Shown: one piece after another, positions 8,784 through 18,945 of the stretch | How positions within the stretch are numbered: the first letter of the stretch is position 1 | Layout: each line of letters begins with the position of its first letter | Source of the DNA: Carboxylicivirga sp. | Lineage (GTDB): Bacteria; Bacteroidota; Bacteroidia; Bacteroidales; Marinilabiliaceae | DNA length: 64,000 nt | Direction: 5' to 3' | Assembly: GCA_025210475.1 (NCBI GenBank) | Contig: JAOARW010000080.1 | Span: 1 to 64,000 of the forward strand | Program-made: the position numbers and the translations under genes | Notes under the pieces: model-generated | The model's database searches: none | The model's input: only the letters and a program-made list of their open reading frames with translations | What the model was told of the DNA's origin: nothing

Positions 8784-10052
8784 ATGAAGAAACCCGTTGT
8801 TATTGCCTTAGCAGCTATTGCTGTAATTCTTATTGTTCTTGTCATTGGAAAAAAGCAAGGATGGATTGGTCAGGAATACCAGGAAAAAGTACTTGCTGAG
8901 AAAGCTGAGTTGAGAACCATTACCGAAACCATTACAGCCAATGGTAAAATCAAACCAATGGTGGAGGTTAAAATCAGTTCCGATGTATCTGGTGAAATCC
9001 TTGAATTGCTAATCGAAGAAGGACAAGAGGTAAAAAGTGGCCAGGTACTAGCTCGTATTCAACCTGATATTTACCAACGGAATTACGAAAAAATGCAGGC
9101 CTCTTTAAAGTCGGCCGAGGCCAATCTAATACAAGCCAGCACCCAACTTCAACAAAAAGAGCTAAGTTTTAAACGCAATAAGGAATTGTGGGAAGACAAC
9201 ACCATTTCGCAATCAGATTTTGAACAAGCCGAATCGGAATATAAAATTGCCAAAGCCAATGTTGCTTCAGCCGAAGCAACTCTACGCAACTCAAAGGCTT
9301 CGTTGAACGAAGCCAAAGACAACCTGAATAAAACAACCATTTACGCGCCAATGGATGGAACCATATCGCGCCTGAATGTTGAAAAAGGTGAACGGGTTGT
9401 GGGTACGGCGCAGTTTGAAGGAACGGAAATGATGACCCTGGCAAACTTGCACCAAATGGAGGTATTGGTTGATGTCAACGAGAATGACATTATTCGTGTC
9501 AGTCAATATGATACTTGCCTGATTGAGGTTGATGCCTATCTCAAACAGAAATTTAAAGGAATAGTCACGCAAATTGCTAACTCTGCCAAAACACAAGGAA
9601 CGAGTGCTGATCAGATTACTAATTTTGAAGTGCGGGTATTAATTTTACCAGAATCGTACGAGCATCTGGCCGATAAAAATAATAAAAACCGTTACCCTTT
9701 CCGTCCGGGTATGTCAGCCACTGTTGATATCCAAACCAATACACGCTACAGCACATTAAGTATCCCAATCCAATCGGTTACTACACGCCCCGATTCGATT
9801 AAGAACGACTCACTAAAAGTGGATATCGATAAAGATAAACGCATTGAAGTGGTATTTGTGGTTGAAGAAGGCAAAGCCGTTCAGAAGAATGTAGTACCGG
9901 GCATCCAAAACACAAAACACATCGAAATTCTGGAAGGATTGAGTGAAGGCGATGAAATCATTAGCGGCCCTTATTCGGCCATTTCGCGCAAACTAAAAAA
10001 CAATGCTTCTGTTCAGGTAGTTGACAAACTTTTCGACGATAAAAAAGACTAA
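8784..10052 (+). CDS. Second periplasmic adaptor (HlyD/MacA-like)
   Basis: The 422-residue protein has an N-terminal membrane helix (about 4-21), lipoyl half-motifs, a long helical hairpin (about 95-185) with heptad-like Glu/Ala/Lys content and C-terminal barrel domains. The hairpin is longer than in the adaptor encoded at 6114-7196. It is downstream of the tolC terminator, so it is probably transcribed separately; no permease follows it. It may be an alternative adaptor for the upstream permeases and TolC. Confidence 0.85.
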   Translation: MKKPVVIALAAIAVILIVLVIGKKQGWIGQEYQEKVLAEKAELRTITETITANGKIKPMVEVKISSDVSGEILELLIEEGQEVKSGQVLARIQPDIYQRNYEKMQASLKSAEANLIQASTQLQQKELSFKRNKELWEDNTISQSDFEQAESEYKIAKANVASAEATLRNSKASLNEAKDNLNKTTIYAPMDGTISRLNVEKGERVVGTAQFEGTEMMTLANLHQMEVLVDVNENDIIRVSQYDTCLIEVDAYLKQKFKGIVTQIANSAKTQGTSADQITNFEVRVLILPESYEHLADKNNKNRYPFRPGMSATVDIQTNTRYSTLSIPIQSVTTRPDSIKNDSLKVDIDKDKRIEVVFVVEEGKAVQKNVVPGIQNTKHIEILEGLSEGDEIISGPYSAISRKLKNNASVQVVDKLFDDKKD

Positions 10053-10079
10053 TACGGATAACATTAATCCATCTAATTA

Positions 10080-10184
10080 GCAAAATGGCTTTCAATTCAT
10101 TTTGCAATACATTTGGTATAATTTTCAATTAGCATTACCAGCGTGTGACTGAAATAAAATTGTTTTAGTCACCCGCTTTGTTTT
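10080..10184 (+). terminator. Two stem-loops downstream of the second adaptor gene
   Basis: A perfect GCAAAATG/CATTTTGC dyad (10080-10105) is followed by a larger imperfect stem (about 10141-10176; arms GCGTGTGACTGAAA and TTTTAGTCACCCGC) running into TTTGTTTT. The second is the likely terminator. Confidence 0.65.
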
Positions 10185-10213
10185 AAGCCATTTCGAACTA
10201 AGAAACTATTTAT

Positions 10214-10221
10214 TATTTTTG
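10214..10221 (+). promoter_or_regulatory. -7 promoter element of tsaB
   Basis: TATTTTTG matches the Bacteroidota -7 consensus TAnnTTTG exactly and sits 19 bp before the ATG at 10241. No clear -33 TTG is seen. Confidence 0.5.
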
Positions 10222-10240
10222 CGTCATAAGAAAGTAAATC

Positions 10241-10942
10241 ATGGCAAAGATTTTAAGCATAGAAACTTCTACTGGCGTATGTTCAGTAGCCTATAGTGAA
10301 GATGGAAAAGTTATCGCGTCGAAAGAATTATTTCAGGTTAACTCGCATGCATCAAACTTAACAGTGCTCATCGAAGAGTTATTCTCATTGGACGAAACTC
10401 CAGAGATGAAAGATCTGGATGCGGTTGCTGTCAGTAGTGGCCCGGGCTCCTATACAGGTTTGCGAATTGGTGTTTCAACAGCCAAAGGCATTTGCTATGC
10501 TTTAAACAAACCACTAATTGCCATCGATTCGATGCATATTTTAACTCAGCCTATAGTTGAGAATTATGACGATAATAAGGATAGTTCTCCCTTGTTTTGT
10601 CCACTAATGGATGCCCGTCGTATGGAAGTGTATACGGCCATGTTTGATAAAGCCTTAAACTTAAAGGAAGAAATTTCGGCTAAAATTGTAGACGAAGAAA
10701 CATTTAGTACCTGGTTGACCGATAAGCAAGTTGTGTTTTTCGGTAACGGAGCCGATAAATGCAAAGAGGTAATTAACCACAAAAATGCCATTTTTGTTGA
10801 CGATTGCCACCCATTGGCTAAAAATCTGGCATCTCTTGCTGAGAAAAGCTTTGCTCAGGGTAAATTTGAAGATGTAGCTTATTTCGAGCCTTTCTATTTA
10901 AAAGATTTTGTGGCAACTACGCCAAAGAAAAAAGTTTTATAG
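10241..10942 (+). CDS. tsaB: tRNA threonylcarbamoyladenosine biosynthesis protein TsaB
   Basis: The 233-residue protein shows the ASKHA fold signature of TsaB: ILSIETSTGVCSVAY at the N-terminus, SSGPGSYTGLRIGVSTAKGI at about 66-85 and the later LIAIDS. TsaB pairs with TsaD and TsaE to make t6A37 in tRNAs that read ANN codons; it is a structural partner and not the catalytic subunit. Length matches the family. Confidence 0.93.
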   Translation: MAKILSIETSTGVCSVAYSEDGKVIASKELFQVNSHASNLTVLIEELFSLDETPEMKDLDAVAVSSGPGSYTGLRIGVSTAKGICYALNKPLIAIDSMHILTQPIVENYDDNKDSSPLFCPLMDARRMEVYTAMFDKALNLKEEISAKIVDEETFSTWLTDKQVVFFGNGADKCKEVINHKNAIFVDDCHPLAKNLASLAEKSFAQGKFEDVAYFEPFYLKDFVATTPKKKVL

Positions 10943-11021
10943 GCACAACCAATAAGTACTTAAAAGCGTTTGTTTGTCATATAGAGTAAGTAATCTTAAC
11001 TTATACTCTAAAACAAAACAT

Positions 11022-11831
11022 ATGAAACGCATTATTATATTTCTGTTTGTCATTTCTTTCTTCTCTAATCTTTTTGCAACAGAGGATGAAAAGAAAGACA
11101 CAGTTTATATTCCACCTTATCAATTGACCGATCACCAGGCTTACCACGGAGGCGAACGCCTGGTGTTCTCGCTTAACTATGGTTTTGTTACCGGGGGTAA
11201 AGCCACCTTAACTGTTAAAGATTCGGTTTTAAACGATCATAACGTTCACCATGTGGTGGGCCGAGGTGTTACCGTCGGACTTGCTGATGTTCTTTATAAA
11301 ATCCGTGATCGCTACGAAAGCTTTATCGATGTTGAAACCAATGAACCGGTTAAAGCCATCCGAAGCATCCGCGAAGGCAGGTACCGCTATTATAACGAAG
11401 TAGAATACAACCGGGATTCATCGCAGGTAATGTCTAAAAAATCGGGCGTTCACACTGTTCAGGAAGGCATTCTTGATATTCTTTCGGCTTTTTATTTTGC
11501 GCGCAACCACAAGTTTAACGAAGAACTTGTTGAAGGCGAAGTCATAGAGTTTATGACCTACTTTTCGGACGAAAATTTCCCATTGCGCATACGCTACCGT
11601 GGAACAGAAGTAATTAAAACAAATTTTGGTAAAATTGAATGCTATAAATTTTCACCTGTAACCGAAGTAGGCCGGGCTTTTAAAACTGAAGATGACATGC
11701 ACGTGTGGATTTCACGCGATAATAATCGCATCCCCATTCGAGTCCGATTCGACCTTGCCGTTGGGTCTTTCACATGCAACCTCACAGAGTTTAAAGGACT
11801 AAAACATCCCTTTAGCAGTGTGCGACATTAG
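11022..11831 (+). CDS. DUF3108 domain-containing periplasmic protein
   Basis: The 269-residue product starts with a signal peptide (MKRIIIFLFVISFFSNLFA) when read from ATG 11022; the in-frame ATG at 10974 would bury it. The mature part begins with YHGGERLVFSLNYGFVTGG and is all-beta, with the repeated short strands of DUF3108. Members are periplasmic or outer-membrane-associated beta-barrel-like proteins of unknown function, often linked to envelope biogenesis. It stands between tsaB and efp in the same direction. Confidence 0.8.
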   Translation: MKRIIIFLFVISFFSNLFATEDEKKDTVYIPPYQLTDHQAYHGGERLVFSLNYGFVTGGKATLTVKDSVLNDHNVHHVVGRGVTVGLADVLYKIRDRYESFIDVETNEPVKAIRSIREGRYRYYNEVEYNRDSSQVMSKKSGVHTVQEGILDILSAFYFARNHKFNEELVEGEVIEFMTYFSDENFPLRIRYRGTEVIKTNFGKIECYKFSPVTEVGRAFKTEDDMHVWISRDNNRIPIRVRFDLAVGSFTCNLTEFKGLKHPFSSVRH

Positions 11832-11893
11832 CCATATTTAAATTAAACCGTCAGCTTTTAAATCATTCCATTCGTTTTTTACACGAATTCCCT

Positions 11894-11901
11894 TATTTTT
11901 G
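11894..11901 (+). promoter_or_regulatory. -7 promoter element of efp
   Basis: TATTTTTG, an exact TAnnTTTG match, is 40 bp before the efp start codon. Confidence 0.5.
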
Positions 11902-11941
11902 CAGCGTTTTTTAAGATAATAATAATCACAATTTCAATAGT

Positions 11942-12508
11942 ATGGCAACTACAGCTGATTTTAGAAATGGGATGTGTATCGAATACAATGGACAATTATT
12001 TTTCATTGTACAATTTCAACACGTAAAACCGGGAAAAGGAGCTGCGTTTGTAAGAACAAAACTTAAAAATGTATCAACCGGTAAAGTGATTGAGAATACA
12101 TTTAACGCGGGAGTAAAAGTTAACGAGGCAAGAGTAGAGCGTCGCCCTCATCAGTTCTTGTATAATGATGACATGGGTTATCACTTTATGAATGCTGAAA
12201 CATTCGAGCAAGTTCCAATCGAAGAAGGCCTGATTGACAATACTGCATTGTTAAATGAGGGAATGGAAGTTGAAGTAGTTTACCATGCGGATACTGAAAC
12301 ACCTTTAATGGTTAACCTGCCAACCAACGTGGTATTCGAAGTAACCTATACTGAACCAGGCGTTCGTGGCGATACTTCATCAACAAACTCATTAAAACCG
12401 GCAACTGTAACCACAGGAGCAAACATTATGGTTCCTTTGTTTATTAATACCGGTGATAAAATTAAAATTAATACAAGCGACAACTCTTACGTTGAGCGTG
12501 TAAAATAA
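11942..12508 (+). CDS. efp: Translation elongation factor P
   Basis: The 188-residue length and three-domain layout are typical of EF-P: an N-terminal KOW-like domain with the [10 protein letters not shown] loop (modifiable Lys32 in P-G-K-G), then two OB domains. The signature near the C-terminus is GVRGDTSS with the following [20 protein letters not shown] rescues ribosomes stalled on polyproline. Single gene with its own promoter and terminator. Confidence 0.97.
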   Translation: MATTADFRNGMCIEYNGQLFFIVQFQHVKPGKGAAFVRTKLKNVSTGKVIENTFNAGVKVNEARVERRPHQFLYNDDMGYHFMNAETFEQVPIEEGLIDNTALLNEGMEVEVVYHADTETPLMVNLPTNVVFEVTYTEPGVRGDTSSTNSLKPATVTTGANIMVPLFINTGDKIKINTSDNSYVERVK

Positions 12509-12525
12509 TTTTACGCAAAGAACAT

Positions 12526-12580
12526 CCCTGTTATAGGTTTATTTTTAACCAGTTACAAATAACCTACAACAGGGCATTTT
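12526..12580 (+). terminator. Probable terminator of efp
   Basis: A long imperfect dyad pairs CCCTGTTATAGGTT (from 12526) with AACCTACAACAGGG (to 12574), with one mismatch and a one-base bulge further in, and is followed by CATTTTCTTTC. Confidence 0.7.
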
Positions 12581-12661
12581 CTTTCTTAAGCAAGGATGCA
12601 ATTAAATTAACTGACTTTTATAGGTTTTTTTTAATACCTTAGTTGGAAAGAGGCAGCTTTT

Positions 12662-13894
12662 ATGGTTACGCAATTAAAAAAGAAACGACTACGATTATAC
12701 AAGGATAGGCTAAATATTATCCTTGATATTGCGCAGACCATAAATGAAGATCACACCATTGACGACTTATTATCAGAGTTTGAGATTCTGCTTCGCGAAG
12801 AATTGGAAGTAGGTAAGGTTTTGGTTTACACTTTATCTAACGATAAGTGGCAAAACTTACTGGCATCAGGTGTAACGGAAGATGAAGCATCAGCCATTGA
12901 TGTAGAAAATGATCTTTTGCAATACGATACCATTGAGAGCATCACCCTATCACATCCACCGCATTTGAAAGGATTTGATGCAGTGATTCCGCTTTTCCAC
13001 CGTTATAAAGCAATTGGTTATGTACTCATAGGTGATATTGAAGAGGAGCAACAAGGTATTAGTCCTACCATTAAGCATCTGAAACTTATTCAGATTATCT
13101 CTAACCTTATTATTGTATTTGTTGAAAACAAACGCATGCAAGGTGAACTTCTTGAACAGCAGATGATCAGGAAAGAGATGGAGTTAGCTTCCCGTATTCA
13201 AAATCAGCTGGTACCCAATAAGCACCAGCTACCCAAAACCTCTAAACTGGATATTCACACCTATTATCAGCCACACATGGGTGTAGGTGGCGACTATTAC
13301 GATGTTTTCCGATTATCGCGCAATACCATTGGTTTTTGCATAGCCGATGTGTCAGGAAAAGGAATTTCGGCTGCCATGTTGATGTCCAATTTTCAGGCGG
13401 TTATTCGCTCGCTATTTACTTACCGTTGCAACCTAAAAAAATTATTGCATCAATTAAATACCCGGGTAAATGAGAGTGCCAATAATGAGAAGTTTATTAC
13501 ACTTTTTATTGGTCGTTATAACCTTATTACCCGTCGCCTGAGCTATGTTAATGCAGGGCACTTACCTCCGCTTTTGTACGATGCCCGCAAACACCAGCTG
13601 GTTCATTTGGAAAATGGCTGTATCGGATTAGGCATGCTCGATGTTATACCATCCATTGAACTGGGTAAGATTCATATCCCTAAAGGTTCCAAACTTTTGG
13701 CTTTTACGGATGGTTTAGTTGAGCTGGATGACGGTCACCAGGTGGAATCCGGTGCCGAAGAAGTTGAGGCAATTCTAAATAATCCGCACCCTCTTGAGCA
13801 AAACTTCCAGGGCTTGCGCAATATAATCGATCGCATTGAAAACGACGGTGCTGCTTTTGATGATATTTCCTTAATCGGTCTTGAATTTCAATAA
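12662..13894 (+). CDS. GAF-SpoIIE (PP2C-type) serine/threonine phosphatase
   Basis: The 410-residue protein has a GAF-like sensor domain (about 15-165), a short helical linker (about 165-185) and a SpoIIE/RsbU PP2C domain (about 190-408). The metal-binding segments are visible: GGDYYDVF, FCIADVSGKGISAAML, YVNAGHLPPLL and the final GAAFDDISLIGLEF. Such phosphatases act on phosphorylated anti-anti-sigma STAS proteins in partner switching. No STAS or anti-sigma kinase is adjacent, so the target is elsewhere. Confidence 0.88.
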   Translation: MVTQLKKKRLRLYKDRLNIILDIAQTINEDHTIDDLLSEFEILLREELEVGKVLVYTLSNDKWQNLLASGVTEDEASAIDVENDLLQYDTIESITLSHPPHLKGFDAVIPLFHRYKAIGYVLIGDIEEEQQGISPTIKHLKLIQIISNLIIVFVENKRMQGELLEQQMIRKEMELASRIQNQLVPNKHQLPKTSKLDIHTYYQPHMGVGGDYYDVFRLSRNTIGFCIADVSGKGISAAMLMSNFQAVIRSLFTYRCNLKKLLHQLNTRVNESANNEKFITLFIGRYNLITRRLSYVNAGHLPPLLYDARKHQLVHLENGCIGLGMLDVIPSIELGKIHIPKGSKLLAFTDGLVELDDGHQVESGAEEVEAILNNPHPLEQNFQGLRNIIDRIENDGAAFDDISLIGLEFQ

Positions 13895-13896
13895 AA

Positions 13897-13925
13897 AAAA
13901 GCAGACATCTCTGCCTGCTTTTCTG
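13897..13925. terminator. Bidirectional terminator between the phosphatase gene and tyrS
   Basis: AAAAGCAG (13897-13904) and CTGCTTTT (13915-13922) form a stem flanked by A and T runs, so it can end transcription from both converging genes. Confidence 0.8.
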
Positions 13926-13940
13926 TTTCGTTTATTTGTT

Positions 13941-15233
13941 TTATTGAGCAATTACTAAAAAGTAATTTTTCTTTCCTTTTTGAACTAACAGGTATTTATC
14001 ATTTAGCAGTGCAGAATCGTTTACCATTAATTCAGCATCTGTCACTTTTTCTTTGTTGATGCTCATTCCACCACCTTTAATTGTGCGACGCAATTCTCCT
14101 TTTGATGGAAAAACATTCGCCTTTTCGGCCAATAAATCGATAACATTAACACCTTCGTTAAATAAAGCTTTATCAACATTAAACTGTGGTACCCCATCAA
14201 ATACGGCTAATAATGTTTGCTCATCAATTTTTCGTAAAGCTTCTGTAGTGGCTTTTCCAAATAAAATTTGTGATGCCTCCACTGCCGAGTCATACGCCTC
14301 GCGACCATGAACCATAACCGTTACTTCTTCAGCTAATCGCTTTTGCATGGCGCGTAAGTGAGGTGCTTCAGCCTGTTCTTTAGCCAATACTTCAACATCT
14401 TCTTTCGTTAGCATGGTGAAGATTTTGATGTATTTTTCAGCATCCGAATCAGATGTATTCATCCAGAATTGGTAAAAATGATATGGGCTGGTTTTTTCTG
14501 GATCTAACCATACGTTCCCACTTTCGGTTTTACCAAACTTACCTCCGTCAGCCTTGGTAATCAGCGGACAAGTCATGGCAAATGCTTCACCTCTTTCTTT
14601 TCGTCTGATCAACTCAGTACCAGTTGTAATATTACCCCACTGATCTGATCCTCCCATTTGAAGCTTACAGTTCTTCTCGCGATACAAATGCAAAAAGTCA
14701 AAGCCCTGAACCAATTGGTAAGTAAACTCGGTAAATGACATTCCAACGCGTGACTCTTCACCCAAACGTTTTTTAACCGAGTCTTTGGCCATCATGTAGT
14801 TAACGGTAATGTGCTTACCGATATCACGAATGAACTCAAGAAAAGTAAAATCTTTCATCCAATCGTAATTATTCACCATTTCGGCACCGTTGGCTAAAGA
14901 CGAGTCAAAATCCAGAAATAATGACAATTGCTTTTTTAAACAATCCTGATTATGACGCAAGGCAGCTTCATCCAATAAGTTACGCTCCTGCGATTTACCC
15001 GATGGATCACCAATCATACCAGTTGCGCCACCCACTAAAACCAATGGTTTGTGTCCACAAGCCTGGAAATGCTTTAACATCATAACACCTACCAAATGGC
15101 CGATGTGCAACGAGTCGGCAGTCGGGTCTATACCCACATAAGCCGATGTCATTTCTTTTCCAAGTTGCTCTTCTGTTCCGGGCATTACATCGTGTATCAT
15201 GCCACGCCATTTTAGTTCTTCTACAAAATTCAT
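13941..15233 (-). CDS. tyrS: Tyrosyl-tRNA synthetase
   Basis: The 430-residue class I synthetase has HIGH at 43-46, the tyrosine-pocket segments [15 protein letters not shown] and [11 protein letters not shown], and KFGKT in the KMSKS position. A C-terminal S4-like RNA-binding domain (about 360-430) contains the [19 protein letters not shown] segment. It charges tRNA-Tyr in the cytoplasm. Full length and no anomalies. Confidence 0.97.
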   Translation of the reverse strand: MNFVEELKWRGMIHDVMPGTEEQLGKEMTSAYVGIDPTADSLHIGHLVGVMMLKHFQACGHKPLVLVGGATGMIGDPSGKSQERNLLDEAALRHNQDCLKKQLSLFLDFDSSLANGAEMVNNYDWMKDFTFLEFIRDIGKHITVNYMMAKDSVKKRLGEESRVGMSFTEFTYQLVQGFDFLHLYREKNCKLQMGGSDQWGNITTGTELIRRKERGEAFAMTCPLITKADGGKFGKTESGNVWLDPEKTSPYHFYQFWMNTSDSDAEKYIKIFTMLTKEDVEVLAKEQAEAPHLRAMQKRLAEEVTVMVHGREAYDSAVEASQILFGKATTEALRKIDEQTLLAVFDGVPQFNVDKALFNEGVNVIDLLAEKANVFPSKGELRRTIKGGGMSINKEKVTDAELMVNDSALLNDKYLLVQKGKKNYFLVIAQ

Positions 15234-15295
15234 GGTAAGTGCATTATTTATTGTCTATATAAGACGCTATTATACATGTTTAAAATTCAAGATCA

Positions 15296-15303
15296 CAAAG
15301 ATA
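15296..15303 (-). promoter_or_regulatory. -7 promoter element of tyrS
   Basis: On the minus strand the sequence reads TATCTTTG, an exact TAnnTTTG match 62 bp upstream of the tyrS start. Confidence 0.5.
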
Positions 15304-15462
15304 ACAAAAACCATTAGCCCATTAACCCGACGCTTACCTAAAATTTATTTAATACATTACCAATTTTATGATTGTATTTTCATCAAAGTAGATCCTTAAA
15401 AATCTATGGCAAATCACTATGCTTTTTAACAAGTCATTAACCTTTTAACCATCTATATTTGG

Positions 15463-15470
15463 TAATTTTG
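15463..15470 (+). promoter_or_regulatory. -7 promoter element of the DUF5916 gene
   Basis: TAATTTTG fits TAnnTTTG; transcription from here would give a leader of about 105 nt to ATG 15583. Together with the tyrS promoter it accounts for the 349-bp divergent intergenic region, where I see nothing else. Confidence 0.45.
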
Positions 15471-15582
15471 CACTTTTTGTTGAGTCATTATTTTAATCTT
15501 TAGTAGAAGTAATTAAATGAAGTCAATTATTAATAACTTCATGGTATTACATCTAATTCTGACAAAAATTAAATCCAGAAAA

Positions 15583-17994
15583 ATGAAATTTCTTGCCCCT
15601 ATATTGCTCATTCTATTCTGTCAATTGAGTTTTGCTCAGAAAAAACAAGTATCAGCTACTTTTATCAACACACCTCTAAAAATCGATGGTCAACTAAACG
15701 AAAGCTCTTACCAGGAAGGTCAACCGGCTACTGACTTTACTCAATTAGCCCCCTACAATGGTCGACCAGCGATGCAAAAATCTAAAGTTTGGTTTTTCTA
15801 TGACAACTCTGCACTATACCTTGGAGCAATGTTATATGATACAGCACCGGACAGCATCTATAACTACCTGACCGAACGCGATGACATTGGCAATTCTGAT
15901 TATTTTGGTGTATACATCGATCCATACAACGAAGGACAATTAGCCTATGGTTTTTATATCACGCCTGCGGGAGTTCAATCCGATTCCAAAGCCGTTAAAA
16001 GTGATAAAGATCGGGAAGACAGTAATTGGGATGCAGTATGGGAAAGTAAAACCCAATTAACTAACGAGGGCTGGATTGTTGAAATGCGCATTCCCTATTC
16101 TGCTTTGCGTTTTCCTAATAAACCAGTTCATTTATGGGGAGTTAATATTTTTCGAAACATCCGACGACATAATTCTAATAATACCTGGAACTTTATTGAC
16201 CGTAATGTGTCGGGCTGGATTCATCAACAGGGAGAATTAACCAATATAAAAAACATTAAACCGCCAATCAGGCTATCTTTCACGCCATACCTGGCAATGT
16301 ATCTCGAGCATAACGAAAAAAATGACAATACCGATTTCATTTACAAAGGAGGACTTGATTTAAAATATGGCATTAGCGAGAGTTTTACTCTGGATATGAT
16401 GCTGATTCCTGATTTTGGCCAAATTCAATCGGATGATAAACAGCTTAATCTATCACCATATGAAATTTATTACGATGAACGTCGCCAGTTTTTTACTGAA
16501 GGAATGGAGCTGTTTAACCGGGCAGAAGTGTTTTACTCGCGTCGTATTGGTAATCGACCAAAGTTTAGCGATCATGCCGATGATGCCTTACAGGAAAATG
16601 AGGAAATATACGATCGGTCTTCTGAAACACAGTTAATTAATGCTACCAAAATATCGGGCCGGAATAAAAATGGTCTTGCCATAGGCTTTTTAAATGCCAT
16701 GTCGCTTAACTCTTATGCAACCCTAATCGATACCATTGAAGGAAATAAAAGAGATGTTTTAATCCAGCCCTTTACCAATTACAATGTGTCGGTTGTGGAT
16801 CAGTCACTAAAAAACAACTCCTACATTAGCCTGATCAACACCAATATGATGATGTATGACAATCCTTTTATGGCAAATGTTACGGCTACTGAATTTCAAT
16901 TTCGCGATAAAAGTCTGAATTATGCCTTAACCGGTAAAGGCGGCATCAGCCACCGGGGAGCCGATCAAAAAGAAACGGGTTGGTTTACCGAAGTTGAACT
17001 GGCTAAAAACGGTGGCATGTGGCAATACGGAGTTTCGCAAGAAGCCTATTCACATGATTATAATCCCAATGACATGGGATATTTAAGGCGCAATAATTTA
17101 TTTGATACCGATGCCTTTATCCGTTTTCAACAGGTTGAACCCTTTGGTATATTCCGGGAGATGACAACCATGCTTGAATTGAAGCACGACATGGCCATGG
17201 AACCTTTTAAGGTAAAAGATAAAAGGATTGAGCTCGAATTGGAATGGCAATTCATGAATAATTATGGTTTTGAATTGTTTGGTGCCTACATGTCGGAAGA
17301 ACATAACTACGATGAGCCGCGTGTTCATGGTCGCTTCTTTTACAAACCAGAGGGATATATCTACCGCGGATCGGTGCACAGCGACTGGACAAAAAAGCTA
17401 AGTGCCTACATGTATTTTGGTGGTTATGAACGGCCGGATCGTAATCAATGGGGGAATTGGGCCGGGTCAGGCGTTAACTGGCAAGCAAGCCAAAAACTGG
17501 TTTTCGATTTCGAGTTAAATTACGATGGTGAAACCAACGACTACGGCTATGTAAGTAAAAACGACAGCAATGATAGCATACATTTCTCAAGGCGCGATTT
17601 GGCAACCATTGAAAATGTGTTGCAGATGGCTTATACTTTCAATAATAAACTAAGTCTCCGGGTTCGTGGTCGTCATTATTGGTCAAGTGTTGAAAACAAA
17701 TCCTTTTTCCTTTTGCAGGAAGATGGCACACTTTTACCCGACAATGACTACGCTGAAAATCACGACAACAACTTTAATGCTTTTAATGTAGATATGGTAT
17801 TAAGGTGGGTATTTGCTCCAGGTTCAGAGATGACATTGGGCTGGAAAAATGCCATCTTTAATCGCGAAAGGTCAGTGACCAATGGCTATCGCGAAAATTT
17901 AAGAATCGTTAGAAACAGTCCGCAAGTCAACACCCTTTCTTTTAAAATTCTTTATTACATCGATTACAATTCAATATTTGGTAACAATTCTTAA
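15583..17994 (+). CDS. Outer-membrane DUF5916 protein with N-terminal CBM9-like domain
   Basis: Read from ATG 15583, the 803-residue precursor starts with a signal peptide ending LSFAQ; the ATG at 15517 would add 22 residues before it. Residues about 20-220 form a CBM9/DOMON-like beta sandwich (opening KIDGQLNESSYQEG, then YLGAMLYD and GNSDYFGVYIDPY). The remaining approximately 560 residues match the DUF5916 pattern of alternating beta strands (for example DYNSIFGNN at the C-terminus), probably a beta-barrel. Family members are common in Bacteroidota and often sit near peptidases or carbohydrate genes; the molecular role is unknown. Confidence 0.85.
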   Translation: MKFLAPILLILFCQLSFAQKKQVSATFINTPLKIDGQLNESSYQEGQPATDFTQLAPYNGRPAMQKSKVWFFYDNSALYLGAMLYDTAPDSIYNYLTERDDIGNSDYFGVYIDPYNEGQLAYGFYITPAGVQSDSKAVKSDKDREDSNWDAVWESKTQLTNEGWIVEMRIPYSALRFPNKPVHLWGVNIFRNIRRHNSNNTWNFIDRNVSGWIHQQGELTNIKNIKPPIRLSFTPYLAMYLEHNEKNDNTDFIYKGGLDLKYGISESFTLDMMLIPDFGQIQSDDKQLNLSPYEIYYDERRQFFTEGMELFNRAEVFYSRRIGNRPKFSDHADDALQENEEIYDRSSETQLINATKISGRNKNGLAIGFLNAMSLNSYATLIDTIEGNKRDVLIQPFTNYNVSVVDQSLKNNSYISLINTNMMMYDNPFMANVTATEFQFRDKSLNYALTGKGGISHRGADQKETGWFTEVELAKNGGMWQYGVSQEAYSHDYNPNDMGYLRRNNLFDTDAFIRFQQVEPFGIFREMTTMLELKHDMAMEPFKVKDKRIELELEWQFMNNYGFELFGAYMSEEHNYDEPRVHGRFFYKPEGYIYRGSVHSDWTKKLSAYMYFGGYERPDRNQWGNWAGSGVNWQASQKLVFDFELNYDGETNDYGYVSKNDSNDSIHFSRRDLATIENVLQMAYTFNNKLSLRVRGRHYWSSVENKSFFLLQEDGTLLPDNDYAENHDNNFNAFNVDMVLRWVFAPGSEMTLGWKNAIFNRERSVTNGYRENLRIVRNSPQVNTLSFKILYYIDYNSIFGNNS

Positions 17995-18251
17995 TAATAA
18001 TTCAAACATATATTGCGTACATTCGCGGCTGATCTAATCACCACGATGATAAATACGCATTAAGCATAGCGGTTATTGGCATTCACATTTTATACCAGTA
18101 ACACTTACTGTGCAACAACCAAAATAACTCAGAACATTTTGGAAAGTGGCACTCTTTACGGATTTATTAATGGTGGACATTTAGTTAATAACCATTAAAC
18201 AATTACCCCGCTCCCGCCCTCACAGGAACATAACTAATTAATTATTTTAAA

Positions 18252-18839
18252 ATGAAACAATTATTCATTTTAGCATTTTCAATGCTTTGGTTGGGCGCAA
18301 TGGCACAACATCACGACAACAATGAGCACACAGCCCATAACTCAGGCCATGCTCATCAAACTTCAACTCATGGAAAGCACAAACTTTCGCTCTACACTGG
18401 TTTTACACACATCCCTTCTGCGTTTTACGAGCACGAAACACATGAAGAAAGTACGGGAAAATGGGTTCCAACAATTGGTGTGGATTACTACTATTCGCTA
18501 AATAAAAACTGGGAATTAGGTTTATTGGGTGATGTTGAATTAGACGAATATTACATTAAAACATCCAACCATGATGAATTGGAGCGTAACAATGTGGTCG
18601 TACTGGCTGCCGTTGGTAAATACAAGCCAACACACCGTCTGGGATTTTTAGCAGGCCCTGGTATGGAATGGGAGTTTAACGAAAACAAGGATACAAAAAG
18701 CTTCTTTGTTCTGAAAATGGGTATTGAATACGAAGTAGCCATTGAAAAAGGCTGGGAACTAACACCAATCTTCAGCTACGATTTTAAGGAAGAATACAGT
18801 GCTTATGGATTTGGTATAAGCATAGGTAAACGCTTTTAA
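18252..18839 (+). CDS. Outer-membrane beta-barrel protein with a His-rich N-terminus
   Basis: The 195-residue precursor has a signal peptide (cleavage after MAQ at about residue 19). The mature N-terminus (about 20-45) holds about ten histidines with Asp, Asn, Glu and Thr between them, then a KLSLYTGF strand. The rest is amphipathic strands ending in FGISIGKRF, the terminal aromatic strand of a small 8-stranded barrel. The His-rich segment could bind transition metals; that is inference. Monocistronic, with its own terminator. Confidence 0.75.
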   Translation: MKQLFILAFSMLWLGAMAQHHDNNEHTAHNSGHAHQTSTHGKHKLSLYTGFTHIPSAFYEHETHEESTGKWVPTIGVDYYYSLNKNWELGLLGDVELDEYYIKTSNHDELERNNVVVLAAVGKYKPTHRLGFLAGPGMEWEFNENKDTKSFFVLKMGIEYEVAIEKGWELTPIFSYDFKEEYSAYGFGISIGKRF

Positions 18840-18860
18840 TTAATAAGACCTAGATAGAAA

Positions 18861-18887
18861 AGCCGGCAGAAACAGCCGGCTTTTTTT
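18861..18887 (+). terminator. Rho-independent terminator
   Basis: Perfect stem AGCCGGC/GCCGGCT with a 7-nt loop followed by seven T residues, 21 bp after the barrel-protein stop. Confidence 0.93.
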
Positions 18888-18945
18888 GTTAATGGCGTCT
18901 AAAAAAAATATATTTAAATACTTCTTTGATTAACCTTACTTTATT

